DNA of 64,000 nt. It comes from Bubalus kerabau (Eukaryota; Chordata; Mammalia; Artiodactyla; Bovidae). The notes beneath the pieces were generated by a model. The model searched no databases and was not told the origin of the DNA. It saw nothing but the letters and a program-made list of their open reading frames with translations. The position numbers were made by a program, and so were the translations under genes. The stretch is from the NCBI RefSeq assembly GCF_029407905.1, contig NC_073641.1, positions 16,661,001 through 16,725,000 on the forward strand. Direction: 5' to 3'. Below, in pieces: positions 42,878-53,850 of this stretch (its first letter is position 1; every line of letters begins with the position of its first letter).

Positions 42878-44536
42878 TGATAATTATTCCAGTAGTTCGT
42901 CTCTACCTCTTTCCCTCTTCACTGAAGCTACTAAAACCTTGGGTATATTTAGTTTTTTAGGTCAAAATGTTGGTGGATGTATAAATGCCTGTGCACATAA
43001 ATGCTGAGAAATTATAGGGTTGGTATTAAATTTGTGTCTTGGATAAACCACGGATAGCTCATCCTTTTATTGTGCTGGATTCTGGGCCTTTTGTCTGACT
43101 TTAGGAATTTTCAGACTATGGAAAACAAGAAAAGAAGTTCAAAGGCTTGATCTTTCAACCCATGGGAAATTCTGCCTGGGAAATGGGCCAAAGGAAGAAC
43201 AAGGGAAAATATAACAAAATCTGTACCATGTTACAAGTTTAGTGGAGGAAGAGCACAACAAAGCTGTGAGCAGAAAAACAAAGCATGTGGCTTCCTTCTT
43301 TCTAGAATAGAGTATTGCTTAATGTGTCCTGCTTGTAAGATTCTAAGCATAAGACAAGACACCAAGTACACGTTGGAAAAGTCTTATCTGCATAGTTATC
43401 TAAAATGAGACAAGCTTAGCTTAACTAAAAAGATTTTATTAACAATGTAAAATGTTAAGTATTTTTACGATCTGAGCTAAATCCAGCATGCCCTATAAGA
43501 TTTAACACTATGCTGATAATGCAGACATCATGCTTCAATTTCAATTAGAACAAAATGTGATAATATTCAATTTTACATTGGAGGGTAATTGTATATGTTA
43601 CTACACCATTTCCTAACTGGATTACTTCATTCTCCAAGAAGCTGAAAAAGACACCATTGGATGGAAAGGAAATTAGTTGCCCATATGCACTGTATTAAAG
43701 AATTAGGATTATTGTGTATTTACAAAATTTAAATACTTTTCATATACGGTTTTTGTTGCATTGTAAATTAAGACATTTTTCTGTTGAAGCTCTTAGTCTG
43801 ACAGAATGGAAGACTAAACATAAATGAGTGCAGAGAAAGCAATAGGTTGAGGTGGTATATATTTGATTATAATATTATTTCTAATATTGGTTGGATTTTG
43901 AACAGTTTTGCAGTTTTAAATAGATTTCTATGTTTAAAGACTCTCATATGTGATCAGTTGTTTACATAGATCAGCAAGAGCTACAGATATACTATTATAC
44001 ATGAAATAATTTTTCTCTGTATAATACACTTAAAAATTCTTTAAATAATTTAAAAATCATAATTCTTGCATCTGTCATGGTGTGGTTTGGAGCAGACATG
44101 TGCAATGTCAGCTTTAAAAATCCTTTTAAAAACAGACTGCTTTTTGAATCTGGTTTTTTTTTTTTTTTTCCTTGACAGCAGCTGCTTTCAAATGTAAAAT
44201 CATTTCAAAGGCCTGCGAGAGGTGGATAAAAGTAATAAGGAAGCTTAGAAAACATAGTCAAAAGCCAATGACTGTGGTTCAGCTGTCTGGAGGTCCTCGG
44301 GTTCAGTGATATTTTCAGGTCTTCCCAGTGGTGGCTTCCGGGAGGAATCGCCTAGCTTGAGACGAGACAGCACAGCCCAAAGAACCGTCTCTTCCGTCTT
44401 CTAACCAGGGGGTAGGGAGTTAGATTTAGAAGGCTGCTGTCATCTGTGATGGGATAGAATGTACAGGTTGAGTGAGGTACAGACAAAACAACTGTTTTTT
44501 AAGGATTGGTCTTAAAAATCCACAGTCCTTGAAATC
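42878..44536. other. Stretch without a recognised gene
   Basis: Unique-looking AT-rich DNA. A T18 run lies near 44153-44170. No repeat family or exon recognised. Confidence 0.45.
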
Positions 44537-44764
44537 CAAGTTTCTCAACTTCAGTTTCGTTGACATTTTTGGACCAGATCATCCTTTATCGTTAGGAGCT
44601 GTCCTGAGCATTGTAGGATATCCAGCAACATCTCTGGCCTCTACTCACTAGATGCCAGTAGCATTTCCCTACCAATTGTGAGAACTGCAAATGTCCCCAG
44701 ATACAGCCACATGTTCCTGGGGCGGGGGCGAAAGTGAAGCCAATAGCCACAGCTGAGAACCACT
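44537..44764 (-). mobile_element. MER3-like hAT non-autonomous element
   Basis: TTTCTCAACTTCAGTTTCGT, GAGCATTGTAGGATATCCAG, TCTCTGGCCTCTACTCACTA and, at the right end, AGCTGAGAACCACTG form a complete short hAT-type element with CAG/CTG-like inverted ends. Family name is from memory of the consensus. Confidence 0.7.
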
Positions 44765-44854
44765 GCTTACAGTTAAACGGCCTAGAGGCAGTTTTTCACT
44801 TGGGCAATGTATCCTTCTGAGAAAGAGCCCGTGTTTTGGAATAAATTGGCTTCT

Positions 44855-45045
44855 TTTCTATAGTTTACTGCTTACTAATCCTGTGACTTTGAACATATCA
44901 CTTAAGCTCATTAAGCTTCATATTCCCCATATGTAAAATACGGTTTAATAATACTTACCCTAGGTGAGAGCTAAATGAAATACTCTATTAAAACATTTAG
45001 CTTGGTTGGTGACTTGGGTGCCTAGCATAGAGGAGAGACTTATTA
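44855..45045 (+). mobile_element. MIR SINE
   Basis: GTTTACTGCTTACTAATCCTG, TGACTTTGAACATATCACTT, CCCCATATGTAAAATACGG and TGAGAGCTAAATGAAATAC follow the forward MIR core and 3' half. Confidence 0.8.
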
Positions 45046-45519
45046 TTAATAATAATATAGCTATGATGAACTATTTTTCCTTTACATAGGACCTTGTTTT
45101 ACCTCAGTTCACTCACTTTATGCCTCAGGAAGAGGTTTCAACTATTTCTTGTTGAGTGTTTCCCTAGCACTTTTTATAGCCAGGCATCTGAATACAAAGG
45201 CTTTTGGAGAAGGCTGTCAGCTGCTAAATTCACCAGTTCTGGCCTGAAATTTTTAGTACAATGACAAGTAGAGAAACAAAGAAACAAACCTGTAAACCAA
45301 ATCCAGTTTAATGAGTTGGGTTTTGGGGAAATAGTGCAATTCAACAGAGAGAGTGAGTAGAAACGGCCTGTTGGAGTGGAACTGGCCAGTATGAGTCCCA
45401 GAGGCTGGAGGAGGACCACAGGGAAAGAGCCTGTAAACGGTCAAGTAGGGCAGTGCTAGGATATGGTCAGAATGGAATTAGGGGCAAAAAAATGGCTGGC
45501 TGGCTCTGGGAAACATTTT
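45046..45519. other. Stretch without a recognised gene
   Basis: Minus-strand frames of 81 and 63 aa overlap at 45174-45444 without splice or domain support. Nothing recognised. Confidence 0.4.
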
Positions 45520-45735
45520 GAAAAATTCATTTGGCTGTATTGAGTCTTAGTTGTTGCATGCCGGGTCTTCACTGCAGCACACAGGATTTCTGTTGTGGCT
45601 CATGGGCTCTCTAGTTGTGGCGTGTGGGCTTAGCTCCTCCATGGCAGTGGGATCCTAGTTCCCTGATGGGGATTGAACCCACATCTTCTGCATTGCAAGG
45701 TGAATTCTTAACCACTGAACCAACAGGGTAGTCCC
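45520..45735 (-). mobile_element. CHR-type SINE
   Basis: Reverse-oriented; ATTTGGCTGTATTGAGTC at the 3' end, B-box complement GGGGATTGAACCCACATC, head TTCTTAACCACTGAACC. CTCTGG at 45504-45509 and 45734-45739 may be the target duplication. Confidence 0.88.
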
Positions 45736-45957
45736 TCTGGAACTCTTTTAAACCTAAGCTTTGTCAGGACCACTTGCACTGCTCTCCAAGAACAAAGCTA
45801 AGATGTTCCCCTCCTTTCTCCATGCTAATCTTGAAGATGCAGGACCTTGGGAAAGAGCCCAGAATCGGGAGTGAGATGAAGAGATGGATATAGTAAAGAA
45901 TGTGCCCCAGTTGAATAAAACTGGCTTGTAGCTGACGGTTGGTTTTCTCGATAACTC

Positions 45958-46028
45958 AGCCTGGAGTGCCGCAGTCCATGGGGTCGCAAAGATTCGGACA
46001 CGGCTGAGCAATTGAACAAAAACAACAA
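45958..46028 (+). mobile_element. BovB/BovA 3' terminal fragment
   Basis: GCAGTCCATGGGGTCGCAAAG then ACACGGCTGAGCAATTGAAC with an AAC-rich tail, which is the shared 3' end of BovB and BovA. Only about 70 bp. Confidence 0.8.
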
Positions 46029-48206
46029 GACACTCAGGAAACTGTCAGGAAAAAAACTGAGTCCTGGCTTCCTGGTCCTCTTCCATAAATTGTCATCCAA
46101 GTGCCCTGGCTTTTCTCTCCCCATCCCCCAAGGCTCCCATGTGTCATGCTTGTTTGTACATTAGCATCACCCACCGAGCTGACAGTGTTCCTTGGAATGC
46201 TGCACTATGGTACACATTTAGATGGAACTAGAGTAGCAAGTTGGAGGCAGGAAAGGAGACAGGCGCCCTAGCTGGGCACATCAGATTAATCAAACACAGC
46301 CTTCTCCCCACAGTCACCACAGATTACAGTCCTCTCTTAAAACCCACACTCTGCTAATGTGGAGAAAAACAGGACTTTCTTTGTCTTTTTTCAGAGTGAA
46401 AAATAATTCACTATAGTCTGGATGTCAACATTTTGAGACTAAAAATGGGACATCTCTTTTTTTTAAACAGTTAAACTTGCCCCAAATAGTTTAAGATGCT
46501 GAAAGCAATGTCAAATCCTATATATAAGCCTAATTTCTCAGCAGAATCTCTCAGAGATGAATCATGATATATCTGGAGCAGAAAGAAATGATAACCATAT
46601 TCTCTCATCATTTTTAGGGCTCTCACTTCTTTAGCCACCAAATGATCAGTGAACTTAACCTAACTGGATATGGCAAAGATACAGCAGACCCTGAAGGTTT
46701 TGTTATCTCTTTGAATGCTGACCACGCTCCCTGAAACTCAAGTTCAACTGAAAGTCAACATGTCCTTGGAATAGATGCACCAAAACTATGAAGATACTGA
46801 TAGGAAAGGAAATTTTTATTTCTTTGAGACTTAGAGATCTATTTTCTGAATTCCCATTTATTTCCTGAATTTCCTATATGTTTGCCTTTCTCCAAACATT
46901 TAAGAAATTTGGGAGTGACCTCACTGGTATTTATATATTATAAAAAGCAATTCTTGATATGTATCGTTCCCACTATATGGGGAAATGTCTACATACATTG
47001 GTCTGTTGTATTTACAAAGAAAGTGTGCATATGTGTGCTGTGGCATGTGTGTTCTGTGGTGGTATATTTGCTTCCATTTCCTCTTTTTTATGTATTAAAA
47101 GCACACAGCTATCATACACAGGGATTATGAGATTTGTATCAAGACTGACCTTTGTATCTGTGCATTCATTACAGTGAATCAAAAAACCTCTGTGCTATTG
47201 AAATTCTCCTCATTCACCCTTCTTTTCATATATATATATATATATAAAACATTCACTCGTGAGTGCTATAGACACACACGCACACACATATGTATATAGC
47301 ATTCACAAGTGAATAGGATGTGTTAGAATTGATGAGAAAGTGCTCAGATGTTAAGCGAAGGACAGGCTGCCTAATAAGAATGACTGCTGATGTGGGGCAT
47401 CTTTGTTGAGCATTTGTGACACCTTTGCCAGCCCAGAGCTTGTCTGATCATCACCTAGGGCTGAGGTGACACTAAAGCTTAAAAAATTCTTGGCAGAAAT
47501 TCAGATCAGCTTTCTACCCTGTAGGAAGCTGACACCTGCAAGTAAATGCTGAAACTCACCAAGCAGTAAGTCTGCCTGGAATGATCTGAAATGAATTCAA
47601 TGCCAAGGAAAGATGTCTTTCCACATTGACTGAAATCCTGACTTCGAAGTGAGGGGCTGTCAACAGAATGTGAGCAAAATGGGTGTTTCCCCACTTATTC
47701 TCAACTTTCTGGGCTAATCCATCTGAACTTGGGACATCTTTTATTTTTATTGCTAATGTTTGAGAATTTTATGTTGTCTTTTTTCCAAAGTGCATACTCT
47801 CAAAGAACTGTAACCTAGGACAGTTTTAAATTTGAAAATAAAAAGTGAGAAAGGGAAGAGGAAGGAGGAAAGCATAGCAGAAAGTGAAAGCACAGGAGAG
47901 TAGGGTATTCAGTCATCAGTAAATTCAAAATCCAGTCATTTGATGATTAATTTTTGGGTGCTTCTAGAGCCAGGAACACTGAAATCCCCTAAGGTACAAT
48001 AATACCATTTCAAATTACGTTTGCCAATAAAAGATTTTTTACATAAATGATGTGTTAGAAACAGAGGGCATACAAATGAGGCTTGCAAATAATAAACTGA
48101 TGTTTGAGTTTAAAGCTATGTTCTCTAAGTCAAGAGGAGTGCTTATGATGAAACTGCAGTTGGAAACTTCTATTCTGCAAAAAAAAAAGAGATCTTCATC
48201 TAATTC
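46029..48206. other. Stretch without a recognised gene
   Basis: Mostly unique-looking. It holds a (TA)10 tract at 47227-47246 inside an imperfect inverted repeat (47251-47314). A weak 26 nt minus-strand exon candidate lies at 47560-47585 (see findings). No repeat family recognised. Confidence 0.45.
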
Positions 48207-48390
48207 CAGGGTTCCCAAACATGGGCAGCATCAGTTTCATCTGAGGGCTTGTTAAAGCACAGATTGCCGGCCCCACCTCCAGAGTTTCTGAATCAGTAGG
48301 TCTGGGGTGGGGCCAGACAATCTGCATTTCTTACAAGTTCCCAGACCTGCTGATACTTCTGGTCCTGAGACCACACTTTGAGAACCACTG
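48207..48390 (+). mobile_element. MER5A-like (hAT-Charlie) element, near complete
   Basis: GGGCTTGTTAAAGCACAGAT, CCAGAGTTTCTGAATCAGTA, GGTCTGGGGTGGGGCC, AATCTGCATTTCTTACAAGT and the right inverted end TTTGAGAACCACTG give the full MER5A order. Confidence 0.92.
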
Positions 48391-48957
48391 AATTATCAAA
48401 GGCCTATAAACTGCAAGGCTCTATGTCAGGTGCTGAGGGTAACACCAGATGGGTCCTAAGAGAAAGGTGACCCTTGGCTTCAGGGATCTTGGTTTGAGTA
48501 ACTAGGAGGCTTCATTAGAAATGCCATTGGAGAGATACAAATAGAATGCTGTGAGAATTCTCAGAGGGAAATTACTCCCATCTTGTAAAGAGAACATTTG
48601 CGGAAGATTCCCAGGGCCTTGGTGTTCATGCTAGGGCAAAAGGGATGGGGAGAACTTGGACATTTGGTGAAGTAGGGGGCATGCGTTCTGGATGAAGAGA
48701 GCAGTGTGAACAAAGATGTGGAGGTCAAGGCAGCCTGAACTGGGTCCAAGTAAACAGTCCAGTCTGGCTGGAATGAAAGGCATATGAAGAAGGGTTAGTG
48801 TAAAACAGAACTACTGAGAATTCCCTGAATAAGGCCATATACCTTCTCTCGCCTCCCTGACTTTACATATTCCATCTCCTTTTATCCAGAAAAGTCTTTT
48901 CTGATTGCTCTATGCTTCTACCTTCATGCCTGCATTCATTCTATAAACAAGTGCTAT
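48391..48957. other. Stretch without a recognised gene
   Basis: No family recognised. A Ser/Pro-rich minus frame of 62 aa (48561-48749) lacks support. 48830-48950 may be a diverged L2 piece. Confidence 0.4.
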
Positions 48958-48966
48958 AGCCCTTGG

Positions 48967-49271
48967 GTTTCCCTGATAGCTCAGTTGGTAAAGAATCCAC
49001 CTGCAGTGAAGACCTGGGTTTGATCCCTGGGTTAGGAAGATCCCCTGGAGAAGGGATAGGCTACCTATTCCAGTATTCTTGGGCTTCCCTTGTGGCTCAG
49101 CTGGTAAAGAATCCTCCTGCAATGTGGAAGACCTGGGTTCAATCCCTGGGTTGGGAAGATACCCTGGAGAAGGGAAAGGCTTCCCACTCCAGTATCCTGG
49201 ACTGGAGAATTCCATGGACTGTCCATGGGGTTGCAAAGAGTCTGACATGACTGAGTGACTTTCACTTTCAC
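48967..49271 (+). mobile_element. Bov-tA SINE with duplicated head (dimeric form)
   Basis: Two tandem head units (GGTTTCCCTGATAGCTCAGT at 48967 and GGGCTTCCCTTGTGGCTCAG at 49080) precede one BovA 3' part ending GACTTTCACTTTCAC. Duplication AGCCCTTGG at 48958-48966 and 49272-49280 shows that the dimer inserted as one unit. Confidence 0.92.
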
Positions 49272-49339
49272 AGCCCTTGGAACATTGTCTGTTTCCAACC
49301 CTGTGCATCCACAATTCTATAAGCAACTCTTTATGAGAC

Positions 49340-50612
49340 AATAAATTTACCCTTGCTGTTCAACTCTTCATCTCTCACTCACTCCTCAACCCTCCTTAAT
49401 TAGGCTTTGTGCATGCCCCCAATTCCAAGAAAGCTGATTCTGGCCATCTCACCAGTGACTCCTTTGTTGCTAAATCCTATGGGTAATTTCAGTTCTTATT
49501 TAGCTGAACTGCCCCACACTATGAGCCATTTTTTCCTTGCAACTTTCTTATTCCAGTATGCTGAGCTTTATATCAGTTTTTTTGTAAACTCGTCTTCTTT
49601 TCCCTCAAAACTTAAATTTTGGTATTTCAGAGCTCTTCTCTGTATACTCTCTGGGGGTGGTCTCAAGTATTTTCAGGCTTCAATTACCAACATGCTGCTT
49701 GTGTTTACATCTGAATTTCCTGCCCTTCCAGCCCCCATGTCTCACACCAACATAAGGCATGTACATCCACCACAAACTCTGAGCACTGGTCTTCGAGTGT
49801 CCCCACAATCAGAACTCCATCTGTCCTGTGCTCTACATCTGCTGGTACTGCTCTGCTCTACCTTAGTGATGGGTACCATCATTCCCTCTGCTTTCCAAAT
49901 CTGAACTCAGGTTTCATTCTTGATTCTGCTTTGCTAACATATTTCAGCCAACTGGCCATATCCTCTTCTCCAAGCCCCTGGCTTTAGGTCAGATCATAAG
50001 CATTTCTTACCTGGCTTATTGTACTTGCCTACTAACTGAACCCCTCCAGTGACCCCAGGATAAAGTCCAAACATCTTAATATGAAATAAAGTGGTCTTAA
50101 TGACATAGCCCCCTTACCTCTCTAGTCTCTCTCTGAAGTCTCTTTTCTAACCACTTTCCCAATTAATGAAGTACTTGTAGTTCATCAAAATCCCCTGCTC
50201 TGTCATCTCCCCAGATGTCTTCACACATTTGGAATTTTCTGCCTAGACTGTCTTCTTTCCATCTTTTTCTTTGGCTAATTCTGATTTATCATAAATAAAA
50301 ATCTCAGCTCACACACTTTGCAAAAAGCAATTCTCAATGACTCCCATCTCCTCCATCCCCATTTATAACTAAAACCTGACTAGGCGAGAATCCAGTATGC
50401 CCTCGTAGCATCCTTTGCTGACTATTATGGCACTGTTGCATTTAAACATTTTTTTTTTTGTCTTTCCAATACTGTGTGTGTTTCCAGAATTCATGTGCCA
50501 TCCCCTGAGGGCTCTATCACAATCTCTGCAAGGGATGGCTATGCCATTTGAAAAAGCTTCCCAGGTGATTCTCATTCCCATTTTGTCCTGTGGAGATGGA
50601 GAGCCTCTAGGG
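49340..50612 (+). mobile_element. L2 LINE ORF2 and 3' relic, main part
   Basis: CTCCTTAATTAGGCTTTGTG, GTTGCTAAATCCTATGGGTA, CCAGGATAAAGTCCAAACAT, CCAGATGTCTTCACACATTT and GACTGTCTTCTTTCC follow L2 ORF2 from mid reverse transcriptase to the end. The 165 aa plus frame at 49407-49904 is a by-chance frame across this relic, without conserved RT motifs in frame. A hAT element splits the 3' end at 50613. Confidence 0.75.
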
Positions 50613-50800
50613 CAGTGATACCCAATCTTTTTGGCACCAGGGGCCAGTTTCGTGGAAGACACTTTTTCCACAGACTGGGGTGGGATAGTATCAGGAAGAT
50701 TCAAGAGCATTACATCTATTGTGCACTTTATTTCTATTATTATTACATCAGCTCCACCTCAAATCACCAGGCCTTAGATCCCAGAGGTTAGGGACCCCTG
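50613..50800 (+). mobile_element. hAT-type non-autonomous element
   Basis: Starts CAGTGATACCCAATCTTTTT and ends GAGGTTAGGGACCCCTG, giving imperfect inverted ends. Internal phrases GGCCAGTTTCGTGGAAGACA and TTTTTCCACAGACTGGGGTG are typical of a mammalian hAT MER element. CTCTAGGG (50605-50612) and CTTTAGGA (50801-50808) agree at 6 of 8 positions as target duplication. Confidence 0.75.
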
Positions 50801-50870
50801 CTTTAGGAATAGAGAGATCCCCAGCACCTGGCACATCATGGGTGACCATCACATGTTGGATGATGGTGGG
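50801..50870 (+). mobile_element. L2 3' terminus after the hAT insertion
   Basis: ATCCCCAGCACCTGGCACAT, then CACATGTTGGATGATGG is the L2 3' end continuing the relic that begins at 49340. Confidence 0.65.
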
Positions 50871-51339
50871 GACAAAGAATGCTGAGGTGAGAAATCTATT
50901 TTTCCTTCGACAATGTGTAGACACTTAAAATTTGTGAGTAGAGGCTCAACATAATTAGAGTAATGTACTAAGAAACTGATGTATGATCAGTGATGAGTGG
51001 ATTAGATTGGAGGGGAGAGAGAGGGGCATAGCATACATCACACTGAATCCTGGGCAAAATGTTGTACAGATTGCAAAGAATCTGGGATAACTGCCCAGAG
51101 TGATATTCAGACACCAGTTTGAAGCACAGAAAGTCTTTAAATGAGGCGCTGGGGAAGGGCCAACAAGGTCATCTCTAGGCTAGCAGGTGGCATAACAGCT
51201 CAATGTCCTTCAGCTCCATGCCAGAGAACTCAACCATGGCCAGGTTGGTTCCGGTTATGCACATTCACACCAGGGTGGAGCAGGGCTGTAGAGAATGGGG
51301 GACCTGTTCCTAGACCTGGTTTAGCCTGGAGCAGGACTG
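50871..51339. other. Stretch without a recognised gene
   Basis: Nothing recognised. The plus frame 51141-51446 runs into the next SINE and has no support. Confidence 0.4.
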
Positions 51340-51548
51340 TCCACAGGTGGTGCAATGGTAAAGAAACTGCCTGCCAATGTAGAAGACACAAGAGATGCTG
51401 GTTTGATCCCTGGGTTGGGAGGATCCCTTGGAGTAGAAAATGGTGACCTGCTATAGTATATGCCTGGAAGATTCCACAGACAGGAGAGCCTGGCAGGCTA
51501 CAGCCCACAGGGTCACAAAGGTCGGACACGATTGAGGGGTTGAGTGTG
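51340..51548 (+). mobile_element. Bov-tA SINE, diverged
   Basis: GGTGGTGCAATGGTAAAGAA, TGGTTTGATCCCTGGGTTGG, GCCTGGCAGGCTACAGCCCA and GGTCGGACACGATTGAGG identify it. Its 3' tail passes directly into a CA microsatellite. Confidence 0.9.
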
Positions 51549-51566
51549 TGCACGCATGTACGTGCG

Positions 51567-51603
<37 letters not shown>
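51549..51603. repeat. (CA)n microsatellite in SINE tail
   Basis: GTGTGCACGCATGTACGTGC leads into about 17 CA units at 51569-51602. The alternating purine-pyrimidine run is long enough to be polymorphic. Confidence 0.95.
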
Positions 51604-51605
<2 letters not shown>

Positions 51606-52339
51606 CTGTCTGCAGGAGAGGACCCATTCTAGAACAACTGCAAGTCCTGACTGATCCACTCGAGACTGACTCTAATGCGTGGTACCACCAACTGAATTTT
51701 AGGCAAAAGTAAATGTACTGACAACACAGCACAGGATTCGTGAAGTCAGAATTTTGGAAAAGGTGAAACTGTCTTTCAGGCTTAATTTACTTCTGCGATG
51801 CTTTGTTTGATTACAGCCTGCATTTAGAAGATGCTTGTCCTTCACTTTCCCATCTCCTTTTAGCCTTTGTCAGTAACCTTGTGGGCTCTCCACAGGTGGT
51901 TCCATTTGTAATCCATTTGACACAGCAAGACTCTCATAATTAATGAAGCTCCCTACAGAACTGTCAGTGACCCAGAATGTAGGACAGGAGAGGCGCTGAA
52001 GCAGAGGAAAGGACAGCAGGTTGAGAGCCAGGAGATGGGGAGGCTGTGAGGAGCTGGGGCAGAGCAAGGCAGGCTCCCTCTTCTTCTGCGCACCTTTGTC
52101 TCCAGTCTTAAACAAAGTATGGGAAGGTAAAGGCCCCATCTTAAATGAAGGCATAATCATTAACCATTACAATGCCTGCTCTTGGCCACTTTTGCTTGTC
52201 ACTGAAAGTCAATTTACAGCATATTGTTGCTAAATCAAGTTTTGATTGTGGTGGGAAGGGGAGATGGTAGGATTAAATCTCGAAATGTTAAAATCAACAG
52301 GAAGAGTTTCTGAGTTGAGGGACAGGATAGGGTCTGGAA
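51604..52339. other. Stretch without a recognised gene
   Basis: Unique-looking, moderate GC around 51960-52120. Frames of 96 aa (-) and 70 aa (+) lack support. Confidence 0.4.
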
Positions 52340-52548
52340 GGGCTTCCCTGGTGGCTCAAATGGTAAAGAATCTGCTTGCAATGCAGGAGACCTGGGTTCT
52401 ATCCCTTGGTCAGGAAAATCCCCTGGAGAAGGTAATGGCTACCTATTCCAGTATTCTGCCTGGAGAATCCCATGGACAGAGCAGCCTGGTGAGTTACGGT
52501 CCATGGGGTTGCAAAGAGTTGGACACACCTGAGCAACTAACGCACACA
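52340..52548 (+). mobile_element. Bov-tA SINE
   Basis: GGGCTTCCCTGGTGGCTCAA head, GAGACCTGGGTTCTATCCC B-box region, BovA body and a (CA) tail. Well conserved. Confidence 0.95.
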
Positions 52549-52993
52549 CACACGTATGGTGTTTGGAGAGCAGGGCAATCAAAGCAGTTCCAGAGTGGGT
52601 CCCCACATACTTGCCTGGCAGGATTTCTACATGGTCAGGATTTGAGTAGGGAAACAGGGCAGTATCTTATTCCTTTTTATCTCTGCTTCAAACACACATG
52701 TAAATGGAATAAAAAGAGAAAAGAAAGACACAGACAGAAGGAAAACAGATGGCTTTCTATAGTGCTTTTCATCCAGTTAGAATTATGTTTTGAAAATAAG
52801 GTCCTACAGAAAAGAACTGGAATACATTTTTCCACATGTCATCCCACACTATTTTCTGCTTAGATGAGACCTGGATAATAAAAAGATTAAACAGGGTTCC
52901 AAGAAGATAATGGGACAGCCCCTATGCTCTACCTTGGTGTATGCAGTCAGAGACAGGAATCTGGCTGATTTCCTCATTAAAATGGTGCCCTAT
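52549..52993. other. Stretch without a recognised gene
   Basis: The 205 aa plus frame at 52246-52863 spans unique DNA, the SINE and this stretch, and is not a gene. Nothing else recognised. Confidence 0.45.
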
Positions 52994-53004
52994 GCCTCTG
53001 CTAA

Positions 53005-53284
53005 CAGAGAAGGCAATGGCACCCCACTCCAGTACTCTTGCCTGGAAAATCCCATGGATGGAGGAGCCTGGTGGGCTGCAGTCCATGGGGTTGCTAAGAG
53101 TCGGACATGACCGAGCAACTTCACTTTCATTTTTCACTTTCATGCCTTGGAGAAAGAAATGGCAACCCACTCCAGTGTGATTGCCTGGAGAATCCCAGGG
53201 ACAGAGGAGCCTAGTGGGCTGGTGTCTATGGGGTTGCACAGAGTCGGACACGACTGAAACAACTTAGCAGCAGCAGCAGCAGCA
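53005..53284 (+). mobile_element. Bov-A2 SINE
   Basis: Two BovA monomers joined by CACTTTCATTTTTCACTTTC and ending in (AGC)n. Perfect 11 bp duplication GCCTCTGCTAA at 52994-53004 and 53285-53295. Confidence 0.96.
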
Positions 53285-53400
53285 GCCTCTGCTAAAACAT
53301 GTTCCCAGAGTGACTCCCAGATACCTTCTCTCCTTCCTTTAGGCCTTCTCAGACCCCTGGTGGAGACTCACATCCCTGCTTCTCCACTGCTCACTCCCAG

Positions 53401-53572
53401 TGTGGTCAGTCAAGTCCTACTCTTTGGAGGCCAGGTTCCTCTGTCCTTGGAATTCTCCAGGCAAGAATGCTGGAGTGGGTAGCCATTCCCTTCTCCAGGG
53501 GATCTTCCCGACCCAGGGATCGAACATGGGTCTCCTGCATTGCGGGCACAGTCTTTACCATCTGAGCCACTG
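53401..53572 (-). mobile_element. Bov-tA SINE, 3' shortened
   Basis: AATTCTCCAGGCAAGAATGC, CGACCCAGGGATCGAACATG and TTTACCATCTGAGCCACTG show a reversed Bov-tA with part of the BovA body lost. Confidence 0.9.
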
Positions 53573-53734
53573 ATTTCTGTTCTGGGTGTGTTTAATGAGC
53601 CCTCCATCATACTGTGAGGCCTGATTAAACATGCCCAGAATAGAGATGCATCTTCATGTGCTAAGGGTTCCCTTTTCTCCCCCAAATGAAGAAACCTTAA
53701 TTTCCCATAAGACTTCACCTGAATTTTAAAAATT

Positions 53735-53850
53735 ATTTTAGTATATGTATGACTGAGTCCCTTCGCTGTTCACCTGAAACTACCACAACACTGTTAACTG
53801 GCTACACCCCAAATCAAAATTAAAAGCTTAAAGTTGGAAAAAACTTATTT
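53735..53850 (+). mobile_element. Old L1 3' UTR end
   Basis: TATGTATGACTGAGTCCCTT, CACCTGAAACTACCACAACA and TGGCTACACCCCAAATC fit a diverged L1 (L1MA/artiodactyl) 3' end. Confidence 0.7.

Noticed and set aside
49407..49904. 165 aa open frame as a gene
   Set aside because: It overlaps an L2 relic in a frame without conserved RT motifs. No splice or start support.
52246..52863. 205 aa open frame as a gene
   Set aside because: The middle third is a Bov-tA SINE and the rest has no domain or codon signal. Chance frame.
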